Assembly (NCBI GenBank): GCA_022843955.1 | Contig: JALHMQ010000014.1 | Coordinates: 5,759 to 69,758 of the forward strand | DNA: 64,000 nt | Reading direction: 5' to 3' | Source of the DNA: Burkholderiaceae bacterium | GTDB lineage: Bacteria > Pseudomonadota > Gammaproteobacteria > Burkholderiales > Burkholderiaceae_F | Shown here: in pieces, positions 26,773 to 36,174 of the stretch | Position numbering within the stretch: position 1 is the stretch's first letter | Layout: every line of letters begins with the position of its first letter | The notes under the pieces: model-generated | What the model was told of the DNA's origin: nothing | Database searches by the model: none | What the model saw: only the letters and a program-made list of their open reading frames with translations | Translations under genes and position numbers: made by a program

Positions 26773-27813
26773 TCAGATGCGACCTTCCTCCACTGCGTGA
26801 CACGCAACCTGCGACTCGCCCGCGGCATGCCGATACAGCTTGAGGACCGGCGCTTCGCGCTTGCAGCGTTCGTTGGCCTGCGGGCAGCGCGGATGGAAGG
26901 CGCAGCCGGTCGGTGGGTTCAGCGGATTGGGCACTTCGCCGGCCACCGGGGTGCGCGCGCGGCCTGACATCGCCAGGTCAGGGATCGCATCGAGCAGCAT
27001 GCGCGTGTACGGATGGCGCGGCGCATTGAACAGCGTGTGCTTGGGCGCCAGTTCGACGATACGGCCCAGGTACATCACGCCCACGCGGTCGGAGATATGT
27101 CGCACCACGGCGAGGTTGTGCGAAATGAAGAGGTACGTGAGCCCCAGGGTGCGCTGCAGATCCTTCATCAGGTTGAGCACCTGCGCTTGCACCGACACGT
27201 CGAGCGCGCTGGTGGGCTCGTCGCACACGAGGAACTGCGGATTGGTCGCAAGCGCGCGCGCGATCGACAGGCGCTGGCGCTGTCCGCCGGAAAACTGGTG
27301 CGGGTACTTCTCCTTGTCGGCCGGCGCCAGCCGCACCAGGTTCAGCAACTCGTCGACGCGCGCCAGCACGGTGGCCTTGTCGGGCGTGAGCCCGTGCGTG
27401 CGCAATGGTTCGGCAATGATGTCGACCACCCGCCAGCGTGGATTGAGGCTCGCGAACGGGTCCTGGAAGATCATCTGCAGCTTCTGCCGCAGCGGCCGAC
27501 CCGCCTCGGTGTTCATCTCCTGCAGGTTGTGTCCGAAGAACTCGATCTCGCCGCGCGTGGGCGTGTAAAGACCCACCAGCAGGCGCGCCACGGTGCTCTT
27601 GCCGCAACCGGACTCACCCACCAGCGACAGCGTCTCGCCGCGGTGGATCTCGAAGCTCACGCCGTCGACGGCGTGCAGGATCGCGCGCCCCTTCTTCTCG
27701 ATCACGCGGTTGAGCCACGGCGGCGACACATCGAAGAACTTCGCGATGTCGCGTGCCTTCACGATCGCCTCGGCGGTGGCGGCACCAGCCACGGGTTGCA
27801 CGACAGCGCTCAT
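26773..27813 (-). CDS. dppF: dipeptide/oligopeptide ABC importer ATPase (DppF-like)
   Basis: 346 residues. Walker [10 protein letters not shown], signature [14 protein letters not shown], Walker [13 protein letters not shown], then the C-terminal peptide-importer motif [14 protein letters not shown] with four cysteines typical of a small Fe-S or metal site in this group. Together with the DppD-like ATPase it powers the importer. The start ATG at 27813 overlaps the previous stop (ATGA). It is the last gene of the operon B, M20, A, C, lipoprotein, D, F. A longer frame reaching 28194 overlaps dppD and is not used. Confidence 0.95.
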   Translation of the reverse strand: MSAVVQPVAGAATAEAIVKARDIAKFFDVSPPWLNRVIEKKGRAILHAVDGVSFEIHRGETLSLVGESGCGKSTVARLLVGLYTPTRGEIEFFGHNLQEMNTEAGRPLRQKLQMIFQDPFASLNPRWRVVDIIAEPLRTHGLTPDKATVLARVDELLNLVRLAPADKEKYPHQFSGGQRQRLSIARALATNPQFLVCDEPTSALDVSVQAQVLNLMKDLQRTLGLTYLFISHNLAVVRHISDRVGVMYLGRIVELAPKHTLFNAPRHPYTRMLLDAIPDLAMSGRARTPVAGEVPNPLNPPTGCAFHPRCPQANERCKREAPVLKLYRHAAGESQVACHAVEEGRI

Positions 27814-28799
27814 GCGGCCGCCCGCCCCGCCGCGGCGTCGTGCAGCCAGCAGGCGGCCAGCGCGCTGCCGGCCGGCAACAGATCGGGCCGCTCGCGCCGA
27901 CAGCGCTCGAACACGCGTGGGCAGCGCGGATTGAAGGCACAGCCCGCCGGAATCGCGGTCAACCGCGGCATGCTGCCGTCGATCTGCGTGAGCCGCTCGG
28001 CGTCGCCGACCATGCTCGGGATAGAGCCCATCAAGCCGATCGTGTACGGATGCTGCGGGCGGTGGATCACGTCCGCCACCGGGCCGATCTCGGCGATGCG
28101 GCCGGCGTACATCACCGCCACGCGATCCGCCGTCTCGGCGATTACGCCCATGTCGTGCGTCACCAGCATGACCGCGGTCTGGTGCTCGCGGCACAGTGTC
28201 TTGATGAGGCTGATGATCTGCGCCTGGATGCTCACATCGAGCGCGGTGGTGGGCTCGTCGGCGATCACGAGCTTCGGCTCGGCGGCGAGCGCCAGCGCGA
28301 TCACCACCCGCTGGCGCATGCCGCCGGAAAACTGGTGCGGGTACTGGTCGATGCGCCGGTCGGGCGCGGGAATGCCGGTCGATGCCAACAGATCGATCGC
28401 ACGCTTGCGCGCTGCCGCCTGCGACATGTTCAGGTGCGTGGTGATCGTCTCGACCAGCTGCTGCCCGACCGTGTACAGCGGGTTGAGCGAGGTCAGCGGG
28501 TCCTGGAAGATCGCGCCGATCTCGCGCCCACGGATCTTGCGCATCTCGTCGTACGGCAGGTTATCGATGCGCAGCCCGTTGAGCTTCACCTCGCCCGCGG
28601 CGATGCGACCGGGTGGCTCGAGCAGGCCGATGATGGCGGCTCCGGTCAGGCTCTTGCCGGCACCCGACTCGCCCACCACGCCGAGCACCTCGCCCGGCGC
28701 GATCGAAAACGACACGTCGTCGACCGCCAGCAGCGTGCCGCGGCGCGTCGGGAATTCGATGCGCAGGTTCTTGACTTCCAGCAGCGGGCCACGGCTCAT
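27810..28799 (-). CDS. dppD: dipeptide/oligopeptide ABC importer ATPase (DppD-like)
   Basis: 329 residues. [16 protein letters not shown] start, Walker [16 protein letters not shown]-loop [11 protein letters not shown], signature [16 protein letters not shown], Walker [13 protein letters not shown] and C-terminal [14 protein letters not shown]. Forms the ATPase pair with the DppF-like subunit on the cytoplasmic face. Its stop overlaps the dppF start, and it begins 7 bases after the small lipoprotein gene. Confidence 0.95.
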   Translation of the reverse strand: MSRGPLLEVKNLRIEFPTRRGTLLAVDDVSFSIAPGEVLGVVGESGAGKSLTGAAIIGLLEPPGRIAAGEVKLNGLRIDNLPYDEMRKIRGREIGAIFQDPLTSLNPLYTVGQQLVETITTHLNMSQAAARKRAIDLLASTGIPAPDRRIDQYPHQFSGGMRQRVVIALALAAEPKLVIADEPTTALDVSIQAQIISLIKTLCREHQTAVMLVTHDMGVIAETADRVAVMYAGRIAEIGPVADVIHRPQHPYTIGLMGSIPSMVGDAERLTQIDGSMPRLTAIPAGCAFNPRCPRVFERCRRERPDLLPAGSALAACWLHDAAAGRAAA

Positions 28800-28806
28800 C
28801 GGCGGC

Positions 28807-29211
28807 TCAACCCTTCTTCGGCGTGCAGCCGGCCAGCGGCTCTTCGAAATTGACGCGCGGCTCGAAGTTCTGCGACAGCGGGCCGGACTTCTTCGCCTCG
28901 AGGAAATAGCGGGTGCAAGGCTTCACGTCCAGCGTCAGCGTGCGCTGCTCGCCATAGGTGAAGCCGCTCGCCGGCGGGCCCTGGACGACGATCTTCCGCA
29001 GGCCCGGTTCGATGATCACCGGCTGATTGCGGCGCTCGATGTAATGCGAGCCATCGACCGAGATGATGGTGACGTCGTAGGTGTTGAGCTCCGCCTTGCG
29101 CCAGCGTTCGCCGGTCAAGTGCGAGACACCGGCTTGCGTGGCGCAGGCCGATGCGAGTGCAACAAGCGCCGTCGCAGCGGCAATCTTCGACAGCAAGAAA
29201 GCGTTGGGCAT
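28807..29211 (-). CDS. lipoprotein encoded inside the peptide importer operon
   Basis: 134 residues. Lipoprotein signal (AAATALVALASAC, Cys at 23), then a beta-rich mature domain (ELNTYDVTIISVDGSHYIERR, VIIEPGLRKIVVQGPPASGFTYGEQRTLTLDV in part) with a Cys pair (KPC, AGC). TTCGGAGGCCATC before the ATG is a strong ribosome site. It sits between permease dppC (104-base gap) and dppD (7-base gap), not a usual position for a lipoprotein in such operons. It might help substrate capture or be an unrelated envelope protein carried along; I recognise no family. Confidence 0.75.
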   Translation of the reverse strand: MPNAFLLSKIAAATALVALASACATQAGVSHLTGERWRKAELNTYDVTIISVDGSHYIERRNQPVIIEPGLRKIVVQGPPASGFTYGEQRTLTLDVKPCTRYFLEAKKSGPLSQNFEPRVNFEEPLAGCTPKKG

Positions 29212-29315
29212 GATGGCCTCCGAAGCATGGGATGCAGCCGCGCACGTGCGCGACGGCTGCAATTTCAACGTAGCAGAGGATGCCGGCACGATGCGTAACC
29301 GTTGGTTGCAGGGCA

Positions 29316-30260
29316 CTAGCGCAGCTTCGGATTGAGGGCATCGCGCAACCAGTCGCCCAGCAGGTTGACCGACAGCACCAGCAGCACCAGCGCCGCGCCC
29401 GGGAAAATGGTGATCCACCACTCGCCCGAGAACAGGAACTCCTGGCCGATGCGGATCAGCGTGCCGAGCGATGGCGTGGTGGGCGGCACACCCACGCCCA
29501 GGAAGGACAAGGTGGCTTCGGTAATGATCGCCGTGGCGATGTGCACGGTCGCCAGCACCAGCACCGGGCCGGTGACATTCGGCAGCACGTGCTTGAACAT
29601 GATCATCACCGGCCGCACGCCGATCACCCTGGCCGCCTGCACGTATTCCTTGTTCTTTTCCACCATCGTGGAGCCGCGCACGGTGCGGGCGTACTGCACC
29701 CACCCCGACAGCGCGATCGCCAGCACCAGCACCATGAAAGCGACATCGCCATGGGCATCGCGCGGCAGCAGCGCGCGGAACACGCCGTCGATCAGCAGCG
29801 CCACCAAAATCGCCGGGAACGACAGCATCACGTCGCAGATGCGCATGATGAAGGCGTCCACCTTGCCACCCACATAGCCGGACAGGAGCCCGAGCGCCAC
29901 GCCCAACACGATCGACAGCAGCACCGAGGCGATACCGATCAGCAGCGAGACCCGCATGCCGAACAGGATGGCCGAGAACACGTCGCGCCCTTGGTCGTCG
30001 GTACCGAGCCAGAACTTCGGATTGGCGCCGTCCTGCCAAACCGGCGGCAGCGAAGCGTCCATCAGGTTGATGGTGGCGAGGTCGAACGGGTTGTGCGGCG
30101 CCACCCACTGGGCAAACAGTGCGGAGAAGATCATCACGAACGCCACCACCGCGGCGACGATCGCCACCGGCGACTGCCGGAAGCTGTAGGCGATGTCGCT
30201 GTCCCAGGCGCGCGCGAGCGCGCTTGGCGGAGGGGATAGCGGGCTGGGGTTCGATGCCAT
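29316..30260 (-). CDS. dppC: peptide ABC importer permease (DppC-like)
   Basis: 314 residues, about six membrane helices. LGTDDQGRDVFSAILFGMRVSLLIG is the conserved DppC segment after the long first loop, and VQAARVIGVRPVMIMFKHVLPN is the EAA loop that contacts the ATPases. Start ATG at 30260 leaves 8 bases after the binding-protein stop; a GTG at 30287 would overlap it. Confidence 0.95.
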   Translation of the reverse strand: MASNPSPLSPPPSALARAWDSDIAYSFRQSPVAIVAAVVAFVMIFSALFAQWVAPHNPFDLATINLMDASLPPVWQDGANPKFWLGTDDQGRDVFSAILFGMRVSLLIGIASVLLSIVLGVALGLLSGYVGGKVDAFIMRICDVMLSFPAILVALLIDGVFRALLPRDAHGDVAFMVLVLAIALSGWVQYARTVRGSTMVEKNKEYVQAARVIGVRPVMIMFKHVLPNVTGPVLVLATVHIATAIITEATLSFLGVGVPPTTPSLGTLIRIGQEFLFSGEWWITIFPGAALVLLVLSVNLLGDWLRDALNPKLR

Positions 30261-30268
30261 CGGATGCG

Positions 30269-31876
30269 CTACTTGACGACCGTCCACTTGAGGAACATGA
30301 AGTTGTCCGCCAGCTGCACCGTGCTGACCGACTTCTTCATCGCCCAGGCGAGCGCCTGCTGGTGCAGCGGCACATGGCCGACATCATCCTGGTGGATCTT
30401 CATCGCCTCGCGGATCATGTCGTCGCGCTTCGTGAGGTCGGTCTCGATCGCGATTGCGCGCGTGAGTTCGTCGACCTTCGGGTTGCTGTAGCTGCCCAGG
30501 TTAAATTGGCCCTGGCCACCTGCGCCCGGGGTGGCCATCAGTGCGAACAGCGGGTTGTGCGAGTCGTACGAGCCCGGTGTCCAGCCCAGCATGTAGGTGC
30601 TGGTGTTGCGCGACAGGATCTTCGGGAAGTAGGTCGACTTGCTCTCCGACATCAGGTTGATCTTGATGCCGACGCGGGCGAGCATCGCCGCCGCGGCCTT
30701 GCAGATCTCCTCGTCGTTGACGTAGCGATCGTTGGGGCAGTTCATGCCGACCTCGAAGCCCTGTGGATAGCCGGCCTCGGTCAGCAGCTTCTTCGACGCT
30801 TCCGGGTCGTAGGACAGGCGCTTGTTCAGGTCTGCCGGAAAGCCCTTGATGCCGGGCGCGATCATCAAGCCCGTGGGCGCGCTGGCGCCACGCATCACCG
30901 CCTTCTGGATCGCGTTGACGTCGATCGCCTGATAGAACGCCTGTCGTACGCGCTTGTCCTTGAACGGGTTCTTGCCCTTGACGTTGGAGAACAGCAGTTC
31001 GTTGCGCGACTGGTCCATGCCGAGGAAGATGGTGCGCAGTTCCGGTCCCTGCATCACCTTCAGGGCCGCACTGGCGGATAGACGCGCCACGTCCTGCACC
31101 GGCACCGGCTCCATCATGTCGATCTCGCCCGACAGCAGGGCGGCAACGCGGGTCGAGGCGGCGCCGATCGGCGTGAAGATCGCCTGCTCGATGTTGGTCT
31201 CGACCGACTTGTCCCAGTAGTTGAAGTTGCGCACCAGCGCGGTCCGCACCGAGGGCTCGCGCGAGCGCAGCCGGAACGGCCCGGTGCCGTTCGCCTTGAA
31301 CGACGCCGTGTTCTCCACGCCCTTGCGCTTGTCGACCGGCTGCGTGGCGCGGTTCTCCTCGCACCACTTCTTCGACATGATCATCCACAGCGAGATCACG
31401 TCGGGCAGGATCGGGAACGGCTCGTTCGTGATCACGTCGATCGCGTGATCGTTGATCTTGCGGATCTCCTTGATCGAGCCGACGTAGGTCTTGACGTCCG
31501 ACCCGTCGCCCTTAGCGCGGTTGTACGAGAAGATGACGTCATCGGCGGTGAACGGCGTGCCGTCGTGGAACTGCACGCCCTTGCGCAGGTTGAAGCGCCA
31601 GATGGTGGGGGCAGTCTGCTTCCAGTCGGTTGCAAGCGCCGGCACGAGTTCGAGCTTCTTGCCGCGGCCCACCAGCGGCTCGTAGATGTTGGCAGTGAAG
31701 TTCAGCTGCAACGACTCGTTGAGCGAATGCGGATCCATCGACAGCGCATCGCCCTGGTTGGAGAACCGGAACGTCGCCGCCGAGGCCGGCTCCAGATGGA
31801 GCGCGATGCCACCGGCGATGAGCGCTGCGGCCAGCGCGCCGCGGGCGATGCGGTGGGTCCATACATACTTTTGCAT
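30269..31876 (-). CDS. dppA: peptide/opine ABC importer substrate-binding protein (family 5)
   Basis: 535 residues with signal peptide (GALAAALIAGGIALHLEPASA). SBP family 5 landmarks: LSMDPHSLNESLQLNFTANIYEPL, WKQTAPTIWRFNLRKGVQFHDG, FTADDVIFSYNRA and FKDKRVRQAFYQAIDVNAIQ. It captures substrate in the periplasm for the BCDF transporter. The frame begins at 31882 but GAGGAG directly abuts that ATG; ATG 31876, 6 bases from the site, is the better start. It is clearly related to the orphan binding protein at 36175-37749. Confidence 0.93.
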   Translation of the reverse strand: MQKYVWTHRIARGALAAALIAGGIALHLEPASAATFRFSNQGDALSMDPHSLNESLQLNFTANIYEPLVGRGKKLELVPALATDWKQTAPTIWRFNLRKGVQFHDGTPFTADDVIFSYNRAKGDGSDVKTYVGSIKEIRKINDHAIDVITNEPFPILPDVISLWMIMSKKWCEENRATQPVDKRKGVENTASFKANGTGPFRLRSREPSVRTALVRNFNYWDKSVETNIEQAIFTPIGAASTRVAALLSGEIDMMEPVPVQDVARLSASAALKVMQGPELRTIFLGMDQSRNELLFSNVKGKNPFKDKRVRQAFYQAIDVNAIQKAVMRGASAPTGLMIAPGIKGFPADLNKRLSYDPEASKKLLTEAGYPQGFEVGMNCPNDRYVNDEEICKAAAAMLARVGIKINLMSESKSTYFPKILSRNTSTYMLGWTPGSYDSHNPLFALMATPGAGGQGQFNLGSYSNPKVDELTRAIAIETDLTKRDDMIREAMKIHQDDVGHVPLHQQALAWAMKKSVSTVQLADNFMFLKWTVVK

Positions 31877-31931
31877 TGTCATCTCCTCGTTGCGGCGAAC
31901 CGCGCTCCTCGTATCACCCGTGCAGTGCCGT

Positions 31932-33167
31932 TCACGCGGCGCTTGCCGGGGCCGGTTCCATGGCGAGCGGCATGCGCCGCTCTGCCAGCGCCGCGAGGAA
32001 CCCGCTGCCCAGCGGGATCACGGCGTCGTTGAAATCGTAACGGGTGGAGTGCAACCAGCAGCCCTCCCCACCGCCCTGGCCCAGGCGCGCATAGCAGCCG
32101 GGAACAGCCTGCAGCATGAAGGCGAAGTCCTCCGCGCCCATCGATGGCGGCATGTTGCGCACCACGTTATCGCGGCCGACGAGTTCCTCAGCCACATCGG
32201 CGGCGAACTCGAACTGCGGTCGGTGATTGATGGTGGCCGGGTAGAGTCGCTCGTAGGTGACCTCCCCGGTTCCGCCGAACGCGCGCGCGGTCGATTCCAC
32301 CAGTTCGCGCAGGCGCGATTCGATGGTCTCCTGCACGCTGTGCTTGAATGCCCGAACGGTGCCGCTGATGTGCGCCTCACGCGGCACCACGCTGAACGCG
32401 TCCAGGTGGCCGGCCTGCACCGCGCACAGCGACACAACGGCCGCCTCCAGCGGTGCGACATTGCGGGCGACGATCGATTGCGCCGCGCTGATAACCTGGC
32501 CAGCCATGAGCACCGGATCCACGGTCATGTGCGGATGCGCGCCATGGCCGCCTCGACCACACAGGGTGATGCGCACGCGGTCAGCGGCCGCCATCATCGG
32601 CCCGGGATTCAGACCGATATGGCCGGGCGGCAGGCCGGGCCAGTTGTGCAGCGCGTACACCTCGTTCACGGGAAAGCGCGAAAACAGGCCGTCGCTGATC
32701 ATCTCCTTGGCGCCGCCATAGCCTTCTTCACCCGGCTGGAAGATCAGGATCACGGTGCCATTGAAGTCACGCGTGGCCGCGAGGTACTCGGCAGCGCCCA
32801 GGAGCATGGTGGTGTGGCCATCGTGGCCGCACGCATGCATCAAGCCTTTGCGGGTGGATCGATGGGGGACATCGTTCTCCTCGACGATCGGCAGCGCGTC
32901 CATGTCGGCGCGCAGGCCAACGGCCTTGCCCGAGGTCTGCTTGCGCCCGTGCACCACGCCAACGACGCCGGTGCGTCCGATGCCGGTGTGCACCTCGATG
33001 CCCCACTGGCGCAGGCGTTCGGCCACCAGCGCCGCGGTGCGGTGCTCCTCGAATCCGAGTTCAGGATGGGCGTGGATGTCGCGGCGAATTGCGGCGAGCG
33101 CCTCTTGGCGCTGTCCGACGAACGCAACGGGTGTGCGAAAAGCCGAACCGAGGTAGGCGCCGCCCAC
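31932..33167 (-). CDS. M20-family amidohydrolase (hippuricase/aminoacylase-like)
   Basis: 411 residues. RRDIHAHPELGFEEHRT start, metal-binding HACGHDGHT, Cys and His ligands, PGEEGYGGAKEM with the catalytic Glu pair, GRGGHGAHPHMTVDP, and MGAEDFAFML at the end, as in HipO/ILR1-like enzymes. They remove acyl groups from amino acids or cleave small peptides. GTG start 9 bases after GAGG. It lies between permease B (6-base gap) and binding protein A, so the importer probably brings in N-acylated amino acids or peptides that this enzyme then cleaves. Confidence 0.92.
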   Translation of the reverse strand: MGGAYLGSAFRTPVAFVGQRQEALAAIRRDIHAHPELGFEEHRTAALVAERLRQWGIEVHTGIGRTGVVGVVHGRKQTSGKAVGLRADMDALPIVEENDVPHRSTRKGLMHACGHDGHTTMLLGAAEYLAATRDFNGTVILIFQPGEEGYGGAKEMISDGLFSRFPVNEVYALHNWPGLPPGHIGLNPGPMMAAADRVRITLCGRGGHGAHPHMTVDPVLMAGQVISAAQSIVARNVAPLEAAVVSLCAVQAGHLDAFSVVPREAHISGTVRAFKHSVQETIESRLRELVESTARAFGGTGEVTYERLYPATINHRPQFEFAADVAEELVGRDNVVRNMPPSMGAEDFAFMLQAVPGCYARLGQGGGEGCWLHSTRYDFNDAVIPLGSGFLAALAERRMPLAMEPAPASAA

Positions 33168-33173
33168 GTCGCC

Positions 33174-34157
33174 TCAGTGCGCAGCCGCTGCGCGGTCGAT
33201 GCGCAGGCGCGGATCGACCGCGAAATACAGCAGGTCGACGATCAGGTTGATGATCACGAAGACGAGCGCGATCAGGCACAGGTAGGCCGCCATCACCGGA
33301 ATGTCCGCGAACTGCACGCTCTGGATGAACAGCAGCCCCATGCCGGGCCATTGGAACACCGTCTCGGTCACGATGGCGAAGGCGATGATCCCGCCCAACT
33401 GCAGGCCGGTGATGGTGATGACCGGCACGAGCGTGTTCTTCAACGCGTGACCGAAATGCACCGCGCGGTCGGTGAGGCCGCGCGCGCGTGCGAACTTGAT
33501 GTAGTCGGTGCGCAGCACCTCGAGCATCTCCGAGCGCACCAGCCGCATGATCAGGGTGAGCTGAAACAGCGACAACGTGATCGACGGCAGGATCAGGTGC
33601 TTCCATCCGGTGGGTGACAGCAGGCCGGTGCTCCACCAGCCAAGGGCGGTGGTTTCACCGCGGCCGTAGGACGGCAGCCAACCGAGCTGGACTGCGAAGA
33701 CGAGGATCAGCAGGATGCCGATCAGGAAGGTCGGCAGGGAGACGCCGACGAGCGACGCGGCAAGGAGAAACTGCGAAAACCAGGAGTCGCGTCGTAGTGC
33801 CGTGTACACGCCCATCGGGATGCCGACCAGGATGGCGATCAAACCGGCCACCAGTGACAGTTCGAGCGTTGCGGGGAGTCGCTCTTCGATCAGCGTGCTG
33901 ACGGCGCGCCCCTGTCGCAGGCTGATGCCGAAATCGCCCTGGATCGCATTGCCCACGAAGGTGGCGAACTGCATGAAGAACGGCTGATCCAGGCCGAGGT
34001 CGGCGCGCAGCCGCGCCCGGTCTTCCGGGGTGGCGTCCTGCCCCAACATCTGGGTGACTGGGTCACCGACATACTGGAACAGCAGGAAGGCAACGAACGC
34101 CACGACCAGCATGACGACGATGGCCTGCAGCAGGCGGCGCAGAACGAAAGCGAGCAT
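33174..34157 (-). CDS. dppB: peptide ABC importer permease (DppB-like), first gene of operon
   Basis: 327 residues, about six helices. MLAFVLRRLLQAIVVMLVV start, LGLDQPFFMQFATFVGNAIQGDFG, SLPTFLIGILLI, and KFARARGLTDRAVHFGHALKN, the EAA loop. First gene of the seven-gene operon; promoter expected in the 264 bases upstream (34158-34421), which also hold a CTAGG/CCTAG dyad. Confidence 0.95.
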   Translation of the reverse strand: MLAFVLRRLLQAIVVMLVVAFVAFLLFQYVGDPVTQMLGQDATPEDRARLRADLGLDQPFFMQFATFVGNAIQGDFGISLRQGRAVSTLIEERLPATLELSLVAGLIAILVGIPMGVYTALRRDSWFSQFLLAASLVGVSLPTFLIGILLILVFAVQLGWLPSYGRGETTALGWWSTGLLSPTGWKHLILPSITLSLFQLTLIMRLVRSEMLEVLRTDYIKFARARGLTDRAVHFGHALKNTLVPVITITGLQLGGIIAFAIVTETVFQWPGMGLLFIQSVQFADIPVMAAYLCLIALVFVIINLIVDLLYFAVDPRLRIDRAAAAH

Positions 34158-34351
34158 CGATATCCGACAGAGGACGGCCGCGCCCGTTGATTACGTCCGG
34201 ACGCGCCGAGGAATATACCTGCCATGGTGCAATGGCATCGGCCCATCTCGTGGACGTACTCGATCAAGGCGGCCACTTTGCCCGTGCCGGGGCTGCAGTT
34301 GACTGCCGTTACTCAGCTCGGCGCTGGCGAGTCGGCGGATGCGCGGGCCAT

Positions 34352-34394
34352 TGCGCAGACTAGGCCGAGGAAACCCCTAGACGGCCCCTGCGCA
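34352..34394. promoter_or_regulatory. nested dyad upstream of dppB, possible regulator site
   Basis: TGCGCAG (34352-34358) and CTAGG (34360-34364) face CCTAG (34376-34380) and CTGCGCA (34388-34394). The two pairs have centres 3 bases apart, so symmetry is imperfect. No T run follows. It could be a transcription factor site for the importer operon or part of the S41 gene's 3' end. Confidence 0.35.
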
Positions 34395-34421
34395 GTTTCG
34401 GGGACCTCAGGGTCGAGCCCG

Positions 34422-35968
34422 CTACCGATACTTGCTTTCCCGCACCGGGTGGCGGACCAACTTGCCCGCCGTTGATGCCGAAAGCCCTTGGCGTTGTACT
34501 GCGCTGGCGGGCGGACAGGCGCCGGTCGATCGGTATGTCAAGGCTGCCGCCAGCATGGCTTCGGTGGGATCTCCCAAGGGTTTGCTCAAGTCATCGGCGA
34601 CGGCGCAGGTCGCGGCAAAACCATCCGCGAAGTCGCCGAACCCCTTGTTGTTGGTGCCCTGGAACTCGATCGGAAAGTAGCTGATGCCGCAGTTGTCCTT
34701 GGCCGTGAAGCCAAACGGCTTGCCACAGGTGGTGCGGCCAATCAGGATGACTTCGACGTCAATGCCCCGCAGTCCGTTGATGATCGACTCGCTGGCCGAA
34801 CAGGAGCCGGCGGTGGCAAGGATGAATACGCGACTCAGGTTGAGCTGGGGCAGCACCGCGTTCGCTGTCGTGCCAGAGCCAGGGAAACCGCTAGCCGATG
34901 GGTAGAAGGGAATCGTGTTGTCGGGATCGTTGTTGTCGGCTGTGCGCTTGTCGTTGTAGCGCAGCTTCTCGAAGGTCCTGCCGGTGGTACGGGTCGCGCC
35001 GGCGATCATGTAGCCGACCTGGCTTGCGATGTAGATGAAACCGCCGCCGTTGTAACGCAGATCGAGCACCAGGTCGCTGACACCCTGCTGCGCGAAGGTT
35101 GCGAAAGCATTGGCAAGCTGGCCCTCCGCCGGGAAGATGTGGTCGTTGAAGGTGAGATAGCCGACCCGGCTGGTGCCGACTGTCAGTACCTGGGCATTCT
35201 GGACGGGCACCTTGGTGACTGTGGTGGCGGTCAAGGCGACCGTGCTTCGGGCACCGACCAGATTCTCCAGAACAAAGGTGTAGGTGGTGCCCGGGCGCGG
35301 CGAAAAGGCGCCTTCGTTGATGGTGGCAATGCCGGTAGCGGTGACGTCGTCGATCGAGACGCCGTTGATCGAAACGACCCTGACGCCACGGGTGACGGCG
35401 GCATTGGCGGCCGGCGTTGCCGGATCAACGTAGGCAACGCGCAGGTTGCGTGGCGGCGTGGGGGAGCCGAGGATCCACTCGATGCCATAGCCCGCGGTCG
35501 TTCCGCCCTGCGACAGCGCGTTCCACTCTGCCGTTGGGAAGATGAAGCTGAACTCGTCCTTGAGCTTTCCGCTCGGCGTCCGCGTGGTTGTCAGCAGGGC
35601 ATCGAAGTAGGCGCCGAGCGACGCGGTGACGTTGTTCACGTTGCTGAACTGGGCAAGGGCGGCGTCTACGCTCGGCACTTCCTGGTACCAGAGGTAGGCC
35701 TCGTTCATGTAGGAGCGAACCCATCGCTTCTCAGTATCGAGCGATGAGGTGCGGTTCCCGACAGGCGCGAGCAGATTCGTCGGCGCACATTGCTGCGCAA
35801 GTGTCGTTGATGCAGGCAAGCCGCTGGGTGGCGGTGCAGGCGGTGTCGGCGCTGGTCCGCCATCGCCCCCCCTCCGCACCCCACGAGCACACCGGCGACG
35901 ATGAACACTGCCATCAGTCCACGGCCAACGAGGTGGGTGGTTCGATCTTCTTGACAGGCGGGCTTCAT
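34422..35968 (-). CDS. S41 (C-terminal processing) peptidase lipoprotein, frameshifted at a G run
   Basis: The body (stop at 34422) is an S41 peptidase: tail-protease pattern with a PDZ-like part (VVSINGVSIDD), LVLDLRYNGGG, catalytic Ser region ATAGSCSASES and a Lys in TTCGKPFG. In this frame the protein has no signal. In the neighbouring frame, from ATG 35968, a signal plus lipobox (VAGVLVGC) reads into the same place. The frames meet at a run of seven G on the coding strand (35866-35872); one more G would give CGGGGDGGPAP and a single lipoprotein of about 515 residues. So this is either a sequencing error, a broken gene, or a switchable tract. 264 bases separate it from the dpp operon. Confidence 0.8.
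35866..35872. repeat. seven-base C/G homopolymer at the S41 frame break
   Basis: CCCCCCC on the plus strand, GGGGGGG in the coding direction, exactly where the lipoprotein signal frame and the peptidase frame part. Confidence 0.8.
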
Positions 35969-36130
35969 GATCACGCTTTCGCCATGATTGGATGCATGCG
36001 TTTGCTCAAGCGGCGCACTGAACTCTTGTTTGCCGTTTGCTGGCATCAGGAGTATTAGGCTAAGGCGACGCGCAGGTCTGGGTATCAGGCGATCGGTCGA
36101 CCCGTCGCGCTACTACGACTGAATTGAAAA

Positions 36131-36150
36131 CGGGCTGCCGAGGCAGCCCG
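36131..36150 (-). terminator. rho-independent terminator of the orphan binding protein gene
   Basis: CGGGCTGCC (36131-36139), GA, GGCAGCCCG (36142-36150); on the minus strand the stem is followed by TTTTC. It lies 24 bases after the stop codon. Flanking AAAA on the other side would also let it act toward the plus strand. Confidence 0.85.
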
Positions 36151-36174
36151 TCGTTTCCTGACGCGGTCGCCGCG

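Noticed and set aside
27814-28194. N-terminal extension of the DppF-like protein
   Set aside because: It would run over dppD in another frame; the ATG at 27813 with ATGA overlap gives the normal length.
27013-29298. A 761-codon plus-strand frame over dppF, dppD and the lipoprotein
   Set aside because: The ABC ATPase motifs on the minus strand are unmistakable; this frame has none.
31686-33617. A 643-codon plus-strand frame over dppA, M20 and dppB
   Set aside because: Opposite three certain genes, no ribosome site or domain.
35705-36046. A separate 113-residue protein upstream of the S41 gene
   Set aside because: Only its signal part is sensible; after the G run it becomes random Arg/His-rich, and adding one G joins it to the peptidase.
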